From Neonectria sp. B-13 (taxonomy: Eukaryota > Ascomycota > Sordariomycetes > Hypocreales > Nectriaceae): DNA of 64,000 nucleotides. The stretch lies in assembly GCA_002682825.1 (NCBI GenBank), contig NOKP01000009.1, positions 1,512,193 through 1,576,192 on the forward strand, written 5' to 3'. A model generated the notes under the pieces. That model worked only from the letters and a program-made list of their open reading frames with translations, was not told where the DNA came from and made no database searches. Each line of letters starts with the position of its first letter. Within the stretch, counting starts at the first letter, position 1. The position numbers and the translations under genes were made by a program. Shown here one piece after another: positions 11,840 to 24,919 of this stretch.

Positions 11840-12716
11840 CGCGGTAGAGGTTGAGCTGGTCTTGTAGGAGAGTGGTGTTGTGTGGTGCCTGAATATCCAA
11901 ATGGAGGTAGTCCAGGGTAAGAAGATTGACAAGAGGGTGGAAGTTTGGGGAAGAAACGGGTCCCTTTAATAACACAAGGCGGAGCCTCGTCTTGGGCTGT
12001 GGTCAGAGGGTCTGGGTAACAGGCACCTGAACGAACTAATAGCTGACTGACGAAGGATCATGGATGTTGGTAGCAAATTGTAGGCAGCTTTCAGGCAGGT
12101 TTGGGACCATCTTGGAGGTCCGTCCGGCGGATGTGGCGGGGTACGTACCGACCAGTGACCCCTCGCACAATGACGTACGGACAGCCTCATTTTAGGCGGG
12201 AGAAGTCACTCAGCCACGTCTGTCCAAGCGATGGAAAATGAGCAAACCAAGGCATTCTAGGTGCTACGAAGAGTAAAAAATCACACCAAAAGCACCAGCA
12301 CATTTGCCGCATTATGAGGATGTACAAAAAACAAAAATTCGAATCTGGTCTTCCAGACGAAAGGTGCCAAAGATTGGTAGAATGGAGTCTATTGGGCCAA
12401 TCCCACGGTCACATCTGGTAAAAGGCAAGAGGTGAGTTCGATGGGAGGTCCCACTCCGAAATTCCGATCGCTTATTTCATCCTATAACCCCCTCCTCCAG
12501 CGATGCCTCAGGAACCCCCCAATGTTAGTTCATGCCCCGCCTTCGTATTGATTGGAGCTCCAGATGCAGCTGCGTGTGTTCAATCAGTGGGTTCACATCA
12601 CCCATCCGTCGTTCATCACCCGTCTCCCTCCCTTCCAATATCTTCGCTCTTCTTCTTACACCGCAAACACTCGCCCAAACTCCACACAGTCCCTAATCTC
12701 CATCATTGCCCTCATC
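11840..12716. other. divergent promoter region between MOG1 and the HIT gene
   Basis: This 877-bp block lies between two genes transcribed away from each other. It holds pyrimidine-rich tracts near the HIT start at 12,600-12,700. No open frame here resembles a gene, so I read it as two promoters and leaders. Confidence 0.6.
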
Positions 12717-13605
12717 ATGGCCTCCGCTGCCTGCATCTTCTGCAAAATCATCAAGGGCAAGTTAACAAGTAGTTGCGGACGCCTCATCACCGCCCGTGAC
12801 ATCACCAAGACGTCTTGCTGATTTCCCTCGTCCAGGTGAAATTCCTTCCCTGAAGCTCTTCGAGAGTGAAAAGGTCTTCGCGTTCCTCGACATTGGCCCC
12901 CTTAGCAAGGGTCACGCTGTATGTTTCTCCTTGGCTTGTCTTACATTACTCGCCGTCAATTGTCAATCCTCCATCGGTATCCGGCATTCTGCCCAAATCC
13001 ACCCACATCTTCCCCTCACCTCTCACCTCTCAACACCCATCAAGCCACCCAAACCAAGACATCACAGAAACTGACAATGGGCTGCTGCAACTTACTTCCC
13101 AGCTCGTTATTCCCAAGTTCCACGGTGCCAAACTTACCGACATCCCCGATGACGAGCTCACCGAAGTCCTGGTAAGTCAAGCACCCCACTCGCCTCGACA
13201 GCTGAAAGGAGGCAGCTTGGATGAGAACGGACTGCTGATAACCCTTGATCTCCTCACGTAGCCCACCTTGAAGAAGATTATCAAGGCATCCGGTGCCACT
13301 GATTATAACATCCTCCAAAATAACGGCACCATCGCTCACCAGCAGGTTCATCATGTAAGTCTATTATTCTGTTCCGCCATCGCATCCCAACCAAACCAAA
13401 CTAACAATCGTCACAGGTTCATTTCCACATGGTAAGCTCAGGCACCTCCTCACACCACCCCCCCACCTCCCCCCTCGGTGTATTGATCATTTCCTAGATC
13501 CCTAAGCCCAACGAAACGGAGGGTCTAGGTATTAAGTGGCCCACCCAGGAGGCCAACATGGACCAGCTCAAGGCGCTCTGCGAGGACATCAAGTCCAGGA
13601 TCTAG
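12717..13605 (+). CDS. HNT1: HIT-family nucleotide hydrolase, HINT type
   Basis: HINT proteins hydrolyse adenosine phosphoramidates and are found in nucleus and cytosol. Six exons (12717-12756, 12836-12918, 13103-13171, 13262-13354, 13417-13431, 13498-13605) give 135 residues. The start CIFCKIIKGEIPS is typical of the family, as is FLDIGPLSKGH. The catalytic histidine triad is H95-V-H97-F-H99. Intron 1 starts with GC (AAGG|GCAAGT): only this donor restores K-G-E-I-P, and the nearby GT donor would give a stop. Exon 5 is a 15-nt microexon that encodes V-H-F-H-M, the second half of the active-site triad. The tail converges on the Sec14-like gene 205 bp away. The family assignment is secure and the exon structure well supported by phase and homology. 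Confidence 0.93.
12757..12835 (+). other. HNT1: GC-AG intron in the HIT gene
   Basis: The donor is AG|GCAAGT, the standard form of a GC donor, and the acceptor is GTCCAG. Splicing joins G to GT to rebuild the glycine of the conserved K-G-E-I-P segment. Confidence 0.85.
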
Positions 13606-13810
13606 ACAAGTCGTCTCATCCCGCTGGTATTTGGTCATGTATCATTGGTTACCATACAACATCTCATTAAAATGGGCTCGCCGCAATGCAACGGCCAGTA
13701 GCCTTCAAAGACATGGCCTCACGACTCTGTGTTCTAGTGTCACTGTCTAGCTCTGTTTGTGTTTTTGCCCCTGTCTACGTCTACATGCCCAGACTTCTCC
13801 CAATGGATGT

Positions 13811-15840
<2,030 letters not shown>

Positions 15841-17193
15841 AAGTGGTTGGGAGAGGACAGGTCAGACCGAGTGCGCGCGTGAGCAGCAGCGTCGGGGCGC
15901 GGAGCTGACGATGACGGCCACGGCCACGGCGACAGGAACGGTGATTTCTCGATACGAGTCAAGGGCGGCCTCCCAATCCAAACGACCCAATTACCGGGCA
16001 GTTCTGTCGCAGTGTCCTCGGTGTTCTTCAGGCGGCTCAATGATCCCCCGGAGGAGCGAATAGGGGGGGTGAGGGAGACTGAAGAAGACGGAGGATTATA
16101 GGGGATGCGACACGACGAGGTGGAATGGGACGAGAGGAGCAGCAAGTGACTTCTCACTTCAAGTTCTTAGCAGGGCGTCGTTGCTGAGTTGCGGGACTTG
16201 CGGCAGGTGGCCCCGCGAAGCAAGGGTGGAAGTGACGGAGGAGTGCAGTGTACTAGACTACTAATTACGTAGAGGCTTGGATTGGCAGGTGCTTGCCTGT
16301 TGACCTGTTAGTACACGAGGTACCTGATGTCACCAACTGGGTATCCCATACGCGTATTCTATCCGAAAGGAGGAGACTGGAATAGATGGAATAACATCAT
16401 TCTAGAAGACAGATAGCCCCTGGTATTTTCCAGTAAACAACTTGAATAATATTTGTAAGAAAGGGTATGACGACGAGACAACTCCGGCCGTAATTTGTTT
16501 GCTCACTAGACCGCTGGTTACCCTACAGCCGAATGGAAACAAACAAACATGGCACGAAAGACGACGTCCGTTACCTGAGCGCCTCTCGCCTGATGATGAT
16601 GCTGAATTGGACGGCTTTTCGGCGTATCTGCCCAGTGAGGCCCTTGTTGGTGGTCCCTGCGAGATTACCCATTCAACAGCGTGGCCATAAACGATGTCTG
16701 TACACTTGGAACATGAACATGATTCCGTCTAGTCAACCCACTCACCCAAAAGTGCCAGAATTAGGACAAATGATATGGCTACAAAGAAGATGAGCATATT
16801 GTGAATAATGTCGATTATTACAATCTACAATCATCACACCGACGATGTCTCTATCCAGACACCAAACCATGCTTAGTAAGGTTAGTCGAGGTGTCCCTGA
16901 AAGCGAGGTACACAATGTACTATCGCCCACTATTCCCCAACCGCCTCCGCACTGCCCTGTGCCACACTGATTTGCTGCGGGGCAATTCACTGCCACAACC
17001 TAACCACCACCACCGCCTTTGATTATTGACATCCAAGCATCATCGGAACTTCAAGCACTCAGTTTCCAACAACTCACGTCCTACAACTACACTCAACCAC
17101 CAGACAATCCACCCAAATACGAGAAATATCGAAGAACCAAAAGCCGAAAACCACATAAATTGCACATCGGGATCGCTCCCCCCACCTCGCAAA
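15841..17193. other. divergent intergenic region between the Sec14-like gene and DAM1
   Basis: This 1.35-kb block contains only short overlapping frames without family features. The 170 bp before the DAM1 start are rich in CCA and ACA, as expected of a leader. I see no gene, repeat or RNA. Confidence 0.6.
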
Positions 17194-17912
17194 ATGTCTG
17201 GCGAACGCCAACGCTCCAACTCTCGCTCGCGCACGTCGCGTCCCACGACCCCGCTTCGACCTTCATCGCGCTCCTCCTTTCGTGACTCGGCCCGCCACGC
17301 CGGCGACGGCGATGCCCCGTTTCCCCTCAACACCTTCGAGCCCGCCTTTGCTGAACTGTCGGACGCCATGGCTGATCTCGAAGTCAATATGATGCACTTC
17401 CAGGTCATGCACGAGAGTCTTGCCCGCTTCAGCGAGTCCTTTGCCAGCTTTCTGTACGGCCTTAACATGAATGCGTTCTGCGTCGACTTTCCCGAGGTGT
17501 GTATTTGGTCTATTGCTTTATTATTCAGTACGCTCTAGAAACCACCCCGCTGACACAAGCAACCAGGGGCCTGTTCCCGAGTCATTCCGCCGTGAGCGAC
17601 CTCGCGAGGAACACCAGTCCGCCCCCGCCAACCCTCCATCCCGGGGAGAAGATGGCGACATGACTTTCATGTAAGTCCACTGTGATGACCCCTAGTCGTC
17701 CACCTACCTGACAGTCTTGTAGGACCACGGATATGTCCTTCGTCGAGAACCCTCCCACAACCACGAAGTCGTCGAAATTTGCGACCCCAGAACCCCGCCA
17801 GTCACGACTTCCGGCGGTTCGAGGAAATCCCACAAGGGGTAGAGGGATCCCTCGTGGTGGTCGGGGTCGGGGTAGTGCCCTTGCCAGACCCCGCGGTCGT
17901 GGAATTAGGTGA
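17194..17912 (+). CDS. DAM1: DASH complex subunit Dam1
   Basis: Dam1 is a core subunit of the DASH ring that couples kinetochores to spindle microtubules. Exons are 17194-17496, 17567-17670 and 17723-17912, giving 198 residues. The conserved Dam1 core lies at about residues 40-105: FAELSDAMADLEVNMMHFQ, then HESLARFSESFASFLYGL and NAFCVDFPE, continuing across intron 1 into GPVPESF. The N-terminus is Ser/Arg/Pro rich and the C-terminus carries several Arg-Gly motifs. Both tails resemble Aurora-kinase and microtubule-binding regions in other Dam1 proteins. An upstream in-frame ATG at 17026 was not used because the family starts at MSGERQRSNS. The gene converges on the Bud20 gene 191 bp away. Identification is confident. 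Confidence 0.93.
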
Positions 17913-18103
17913 GGTATGAGATATAGTCACACGCCACAATCAGTCCTCCCAATCCAACCCACACCCTATGCCTCTACAACAGTCGAGCCCCGCGGAGGTC
18001 GAGTCCAGTCCAGTCGATTTGAGCGGGGAGTCGGGGACTGCTGGAATCGCAGATATGGACCCGGTGGATATCAAGATGTACATAGACAGAGCCGAACAGG
18101 GCC

Positions 18104-18618
18104 TCAGGTCGCCATGTCGATGTCGTCCTGGGTGTCGGGCTTGGGAGTTTCCTTGGCACCGTAGCCTTCATAGGTCCCTAAGCCGGTGCAAGCCTCGGAC
18201 TCCTTCTGAGTGTATGGTACCTCGGAAAGCTGCTTGACCCTGGAAGAGTAGAGTTAGAAGATCCACTACCTGGTACAAGATACCCAATGGAGTATACGAA
18301 CCTTCTTTTGTGAGGCTTTCCTCGGCGATGAGCAACCAATGTGGGCGCCGTATCAAACCATTTGGCGCATTCTGTGCAGTAGTTGCGGCCGAGGTCGGGG
18401 AGGTCTTCGACAGCCTTGCTATCCTTCCACTGAGAAAGGTGCTTGGGAGAGAGCAGGTCCTCTTTGATTTGATCAACGTCCCTGGAGCCAGCCATGTTAG
18501 TACAATGTACGGTGTAGGATGTGCCATGGGAGGTGCCGCTGGAGGGCGAATTGGGAGAAACCCACCTGGTCTTGCGCCTCGTCTTGGTGATGGTCCGTTG
18601 ACTGGTGGTAATACCCAT
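18104..18618 (-). CDS. BUD20: C2H2 zinc-finger pre-60S export factor, Bud20/ZNF593 type
   Basis: Bud20 is a shuttling factor that binds pre-60S ribosomal particles and helps export them. Exons are 18618-18566, 18481-18302 and 18239-18104, giving 122 residues. The protein starts with a basic stretch (T-I-T-K-T-R-R-K-T-R), followed by DVDQIKEDL and the path D-L-P-D-L-G-R-N-Y. A single U1-like zinc finger has CTECAKWF and the His pair in HRRGKPHKRR. The tail reads VKQLSEVPYTQKESEACTG and ends in an acidic segment. Splice phases agree at both junctions, and the protein is close to the length of the human and yeast members. The family call is secure. Confidence 0.92.
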
Positions 18619-21600
18619 TGTGACGATAAATAGAGAAATATGCTCTGTACTGTTATCCTGACGTTGCTTTCTGGTGGTTGTGGTGTCTTGAAGTCCTGGT
18701 ACGTAGATGCTTCGTTTGGCCGTAGTGGATGTCTGCAATCGTGAGGTTGCGATAACCAATTTTTTCTCGGTGGGGAGACAGTGCTAAGACACAGTGCGAT
18801 CAAAAGTTCAAGCGATGCGGGGAAGCAATCGATAAGATGTGAGCCACAGATTGAAGGAGCGGTGATTTTCAGCCACATCCGAGTTTAGGAAGACTCTTAG
18901 TTAAGCCACATGCTTCTATACACATGCTTGTTCACAACTTCACAAGTGGATTTTAACTGCTACATTGGCAGTGGAGGCTTTTGAGTGCGGGAAACCCTCA
19001 GCCACGGGTTCATGAGCCACATGTCACATGGCGTCGGAGGTTTTGACGGGCACGCGACACCTGGCGGGTCTGGGGAAGTCAAGCTTGCGCATACGAAGCA
19101 TCTGTCAATAGCGGAGGGTTGGATCTACGCGGGCGATTTCGGCCGGTAATATGTTCAAGCAGGATAACGAAGAGAAGCAGAAGGACACAACAGGGTCTGG
19201 GCACAAGAGGCACATCTCCACTCTTCAAGAGAAGTGGTCTGTTTGTAATGCCCTAGGGACAAAAGTCGAGGGACGAAAGGCCCGGGTGTGCAATTAGCCC
19301 GGTGGCAGAATAGCCCAGGGCCAATAAATGGGGGTGTGCCAGTCAGCGGGAAAACAAACAAAAGTGGTTGTTGGGCCGTGATGCGGCTGAAACCGAGGAA
19401 AGAGGACGACGGGACAGGGCAAATGGGAAGTAATTCGGTAATGGTAGGTAATCGCAACGGCTGCCATTGGCCGGGGCAGAGAACAGGGCGGTCTGCGGCG
19501 CGGGGTGAAGGGGTGGTAACGGCGGTAGATTTGGGGGACGGGAGGGACTTGGGCCAGATGTCACCGAGGCGAATGGCGGCGATGGGGGGTGATGGAGGCG
19601 ACGGCGCAGCTTCATCTCTCTCCGGGCGCGTCAAAACTGTCGCAAAAGCGACGAGGAAGCCAAGAAAAGCTCCAAAGGGTCGGGGACCGAGCGGTAAGCC
19701 TCGTAACACCGCCATCAGCGAGCGCCACAGACGGCGACCGAAGCGAAAGCCGCTGGTCCGAGGCCTGAGCGACGCCCCAAAACACCAAAACGACAGGGCC
19801 GCGAAAAAATCTGTTGTAGGGCACAAGGGCTCTGGGGATGGGGCCTGTTTGAGGAATGGAGCCGCCGAAGGTGCTAAGCCTCTTCGGGGATGCCATGCGG
19901 TAATTTTCCCCTCCGCTGCCCCCGGGGCCCGGACCTGCGAGCGGCGGAGTGGGGTTCTGGGTGCGTTGCTTGGGGAGCTGGTAAGCTGGCTGGCAACTGG
20001 TACGAATAAGCTGGTTGCCAATGCCCGCCCGCGATCCCCGGGAAAGGGCAGGAAAACGAGAACCAGGGAGTGGAGATGGGGGATGGATCAATCGTCATCC
20101 ATTTGGCCTGGGTCTTGGCTGCGCTGGTGCAAGCATTCAAGCCAAGCCGTTGTCCGCACATGGAGCCGCTGCCTCCCTGCCGCTGCCGCGCCTGACAGCC
20201 GAAGCTCCATCCGAGGCGTAGAGACGGACTCGACGGAAGGCCGACAGCAGGGAGGAAGTGTGTAAGAGAGGACGGAATCAGACCAAAGGAACAAATCTTG
20301 GACAAGGGTGAGGCATTCATTAACTCGCCAGTACTACGTATGTTGATTTACGGGAGAGCCTTCGGAGCAAGTATGATGCAGAGCTCGCCCAGGTTAAAAC
20401 GTGGAGTTCGAGAATGTAGTTTGGCATCTAATTATTGAAAATCGTCTTCGTCTGTTGGTGGAGTTGGAAAGGAATCCTGTTGTCATGGGTAAGGAAGGGT
20501 GTGATCGTGGACGCCGACTTGGAACGCACACAGTCAACTTTTGTGCGCACATGCCATGCATAGTCCACAGCATCGTGGCCAGCCTCACCAATGCCGGAAT
20601 CGAAACCAAATAGCACTCAGCCATTCCGAAGCTCCCCTTTCTGGTTCTTCCCAGAGAGAATGTCATGCCGCTGACAATTATTACCTGCTGACCGCCCGAA
20701 CTCTCCAGCCGAACGAAAGCCGTGGTAATGGTTGATGGGCTCGTATCGTCGAGGCCAAGCCGAAGGTCCGTCCGCGTCCGTTCGGTATCCGGGGCATTCT
20801 TCGGCGATGGGGCACGATGCACTGGGGACAGGCTCTGACGCAAGCAGCCATTTTGCCCACTTCCACTGTTCCCGCAGCAGCGCCTCCATCAAGCACAGAC
20901 GGGGCCAGGCGGGGCCCAATCATGGAAGTCAATCGCAGCTGGAATGGGGCTCTCTATTTTCTGTTCCGGATTGCGTTGCTCTTCTGTCTGCGCACGATTG
21001 CGTCGGCGTTCTCGTCAGAGAATAGGTCTGTGGTGATTTGTCGATTTGGTGTTGATCAAGCCGTGTTGATCATGACATCTGCCATTCCCGCCGCTACGCA
21101 CAGTTCTCGTCATGTTGACGGGAATCATGTTAATCATGGCTTGGGGTCACAGTCTGGGGAGGTGACATGGGGGAATGACGATTTGAGCGTGGCCGGAGGG
21201 ACAAGGGAGGGGTGGGTGGATGATGGATTGAAGAATCAAGGACGGTGGACGCACAAACAAGCAGCGAAAAGATACTTGTAGCACAGTTTGGAACACGGCC
21301 CACGACATCCTTGAGCATTGCAGATGTCAACGCACAAGATGTACTGCTTGTGGCCGGTTGTCGTGCGTTATCCGCGGGCCAGTGTGATGGAAGTGACATG
21401 GAGAGTTGATCCCTCGGCAGAGTGGAGGTTTTCGGTTACGGGCCATGACGAAGGGAACGCGAAGGACAGCCTAAGGGATGTGCCGATTATTTTCTACCTA
21501 CTCGTGATTGGCCAGCCGTTTGCCGCCCCGCCCCTCGCTGCAGTGGCCTTGGGTGGTAGCCCCGGCGGCCGGTGGTCGCGCCCGCTAGAGCTGCTCCTCA

Positions 21601-22103
21601 CTCTCCTCCCAGGGGGCGTTGCGGTGGGACATGCAGTGGCTCTTAGTGGCTCTCAGTCGCTCACAGCGGTTCCACAGGGGTGGACCAACGGGCTCTTTGG
21701 GGGCTTTCGAGGGCATCTGGGCGGTGGTTTGGGGGAAAACAGGTGCGGAGGGGGGCGTGTGCGCACAGGGGACCTTCAACCGTGGGCCATTTGGAGAAGA
21801 GCGAAACATGGCAGGCAGGTACCTCACCTTACCGTGCGTGAAGGTAACATCCGGACGGCTGCACACAGGCAGGGAACTGAGGCAGTCTGGCTCTGGGTTT
21901 GGCTCGGTCTCGGCTGGCGGTGCCCCGGCCAAAAACACTTCTTCTCCTCCACCGGGAAAGGCACTTCTTCTCTTTCTTTTTAATACTCAGCCATCCCCTC
22001 CCCCATCCTGAGAGTGTCTTCTCCCCTCTGTTCTTCCTCCTCCCTGTGATACCCTAGACCCTCTCCCCTCAATTGGACGCCGCATCCGTCCCCCCTCTAC
22101 ACA
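18619..22103. other. 3.5-kb intergenic region upstream of aconitase
   Basis: The block lies between the divergent Bud20 and aconitase starts. Two long frames overlap antisense at 19155-20021 (minus, 288 codons) and 19288-20265 (plus, 325 codons). Neither has recognisable domains, and both are biased to Arg, Gly, Pro and Ser, which is typical of frames that stay open by chance in GC-rich DNA. The last 150 bp before aconitase are a C/T-rich tract (21,930-22,100), common at strongly expressed fungal promoters. No confident gene. Confidence 0.55.
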
Positions 22104-24919
22104 ATGCTTGCCTCTCGACAGGTTCTGGGCAACATTGCCCGGAGCCGCGCCATTGTTGGCGGTGCCTCGAGCATCCGCCGCATGGCCACCGTCTCCGACA
22201 GCCCTCTGGACAAGAAGGTAAGCTTCACTCTGGCATGATCCGCTGCGGATATGCGCGTGTGTGTTCTGGCGCATGGGGGGGGGGGGGAGCTCACGAGTGA
22301 GCTCTCACTCACATGCTGTTGATGTCACTGCTCGCTGCCCACACCCCGCTACGACAACCGTGGCTCTCGCTCTCTCGGCAACACCGGCAATGTAGCAACG
22401 AAGTACAAGACTCCGCGATAAACAGTTTCAAGAACGAGTCCAGTACAGCAAAGTCAAGAGCAGCAGCAGCAGTGACATCAAGCGCAGATAACACTCAGAA
22501 CATGATTTTTGAGATGTAATGGAGGCTGACTCGCGCCCTCGTTGGCCCCGCTGTATAGGTCCGCCAGAACAACTGGGAAGAAGGCAACTTTATCAACTAC
22601 AAGAAGATGTCCGACAACCTCGACATCGTCCGCGCTCGTCTCAACCGACCCCTCACCTATGCTGAGAAGATTCTCTACTCTCACTTGGATGATCCCCATG
22701 GCCAGGAGATCGAGCGTGGTAACTCTTACCTCAAGCTCCGACCTGACCGTGTTGCTTGCCAAGATGCCACCGCTCAGATGGCCATTCTCCAGTTCATGTC
22801 TGCTGGCATGGACTCCGTCGCCAACCCCAGCACCGTCCACTGTGATCATTTGATTGAGGCCCAAGTTGGCGGTGCCAAGGATCTTGCCCGTGCTGTCGAT
22901 ATCAACAAGGAGGTCTACGACTTCCTGTCCAGTGCCTGTGCCAAGTACAACATTGGTTTCTGGCGTCCCGGCTCCGGTATCATCCACCAGATCCTCCTCG
23001 AGAACTACGCTTTCCCCGGCGGTCTCCTCATCGGCACTGATTCCCACACCCCCAACGCTGGTGGCCTCGGCATGGCCGCCATCGGTGTTGGTGGTGCTGA
23101 TGCCGTTGACGTCATGGCCAACCTCCCCTGGGAGCTTAAGGCCCCCAAGGTCATCGGTATCAAGCTCACTGGCCAGCTCAACGGCTGGACTTCTCCCAAG
23201 GGCACGTGACTTCCCCACAACTCTCCACAAATAATATGGTCAATGCGCTAACAATGAGCTACAGACATCATCCTCAAGGTCGCCGATATCCTGACCGTCA
23301 AGGGTGGTACCGGCGCTATCGTCGAGTATTACGGCTCTGGTGTTGACGCCATCTCCGCCACCGGCCAAGCAACCGTGTGTAACATGGTCAGTTCTCCCTT
23401 CCCTAAACCTCGACAGTGATACTAACAATCAATCTTGCAGGGTGCTGAAATTGGCGCCACCACCTCGGTTTTCCCCTTCAACGAACGCCATTACGACTAC
23501 CTCGCTGCCACCAAGCGAACCGAGATTGGTGACTTTGCTCGCGCATACTCGCACGGTCTGCGGTCGGACGAAGGCGCCGAGTATGACCAGCAGCTGGAGA
23601 TTAACTTGTCGGAGCTTGAGCCCTACATCAACGGCCCCTTCACCCCCGATCTGGGCACCCCCATTTCCAAGTTCAGCCAGGCCGTCAAGGACAACAACTG
23701 GCCCGAGGAGCTCAAGGTCAGTCTGATTGGCTCCTGCACCAACTCCTCGTATGAGGACATGTCCCGTGCCGCTTCCATTGCTCGCGATGCCCTCGACCAC
23801 GGCGTCAAGTCCAAGGCTGCCTTCGTCGTCTCTCCCGGTTCCGAGCAGATTCGTGCCACCATCGCCCGTGACGGCCAGCTCCAGACCTTCGAGGAGTTTG
23901 GTGGAGTCGTCCTTGCCAACGCTTGCGGCCCCTGCATTGGTCAGTGGGACCGTCGCGATGTCCCCAAGGGTACTGCCAACTCTATCATCTCTTCCTTCAA
24001 CCGAAACTTCACTGGTCGAAACGATGGTAACCCCGCCACCCACTCCTTCGTTGCCTCTCCCGATCTGGTCGTTGCCATGGCCATCGCCGGTTCCCTCCAC
24101 TTCAACCCCTTGACCGACACCCTCAAGGACAAGGACGGCAAGGACTTCAGGCTCTCCCCCCCTACCGGAAATGGTCTACCCGAGCGTGGCTATGACCCAG
24201 GAAACGACACCTACCAGGCCCCTCCCAAGGACCGATCCAGCGTCGCCGTCAATGTCGCCCCTACCTCCGACCGCCTCCAGCTCCTTTCCCCCTTCAACGC
24301 CTGGGACGGCAAGGATGCCCTCGACCTCCCTATCCTCATCAAGGCCAAGGGCAAGACCACCACTGATCATATCTCCATGGCTGGTCCTTGGCTCAAGTAC
24401 CGCGGCCACCTCGACAACATCTCCAACAACATGTTGATTGGCGCCATCAACGAGGCCAACGGCGAGGCCAACAAGGTTGAGAACTACACCAACGGCGAGT
24501 GGGGCGCCGTCCCCGCCGTCGCCCGTGACTACAAGTCCAAGGGCATTCGCTGGGTTGTTGTTGGTGACTGGAACTACGGTGAGGGCTCTTCCCGAGAGCA
24601 TGCTGCCCTTGAGCCCCGTCACCTTGGTGGCCTGGCCATCATTACGCGATCCTTTGCCCGTATCCACGAGACCAACCTGAAGAAGCAGGGCATGTTGCCC
24701 CTGACCTTCACCGATCCCGCCGACTACGACAAGATCAAGCCCACCGACCGTATCGACCTTCCCTGCACCGAGCTCGAGGTTGGCAAGCCTTTAATCATGA
24801 CCGTCCACCCCAAGGAGGGCGAGTCCTTCAAGGTTCCCTTGTCGCACACCTTCAACGGCCCTCAGATCGAGTGGTTCAAGAACGGCAGCGCTCTTAACAC
24901 CATGGCTAAGAAGAACTAA
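22104..24919 (+). CDS. ACO1: mitochondrial aconitate hydratase (aconitase)
   Basis: Aconitase converts citrate to isocitrate in the mitochondrial TCA cycle. Exons are 22104-22217, 22559-23201, 23265-23386 and 23441-24919, giving 785 residues, the usual length. Residues 1-28 form an Arg-rich presequence ([15 protein letters not shown]). Substrate and cofactor motifs are clear: [37 protein letters not shown] and [11 protein letters not shown]. The [4Fe-4S] ligands are Cys392, Cys455 and Cys458. The swivel domain carries [20 protein letters not shown]. Intron 1 is unusually long (341 nt). Intron 2 (23202-23264) has a GC donor, AAGG|GCACGT, needed to rebuild T-S-P-K-D-I-I-L-K. The nearby GT donor puts the next exon out of frame. 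Codon use is strongly C-ending, as expected of a highly expressed gene. Identification is certain. Confidence 0.97.
22275..22304. repeat. poly-G tract and perfect inverted repeat in aconitase intron 1
   Basis: A run of 13 G at 22275-22287 ends in a perfect 8-bp inverted repeat (GAGCTCAC, 2-nt spacer, GTGAGCTC, 22287-22304). In RNA this would fold into a short GC-rich hairpin within the long first intron. Confidence 0.85.
23202..23264 (+). other. ACO1: GC-AG intron in aconitase
   Basis: The donor GCACGT is the GC form of the common fungal donor GTACGT, the branch region contains CGCTAAC, and the acceptor is CTACAG. Splicing joins G to AC and gives the aspartate of the conserved K-D-I-I-L segment. 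Confidence 0.82.

Noticed and set aside
19155..20265. Overlapping antisense frames of 288 and 325 codons as real genes
   Set aside because: Neither shows a domain, transmembrane pattern or splice structure; composition is that of GC-driven open frames.
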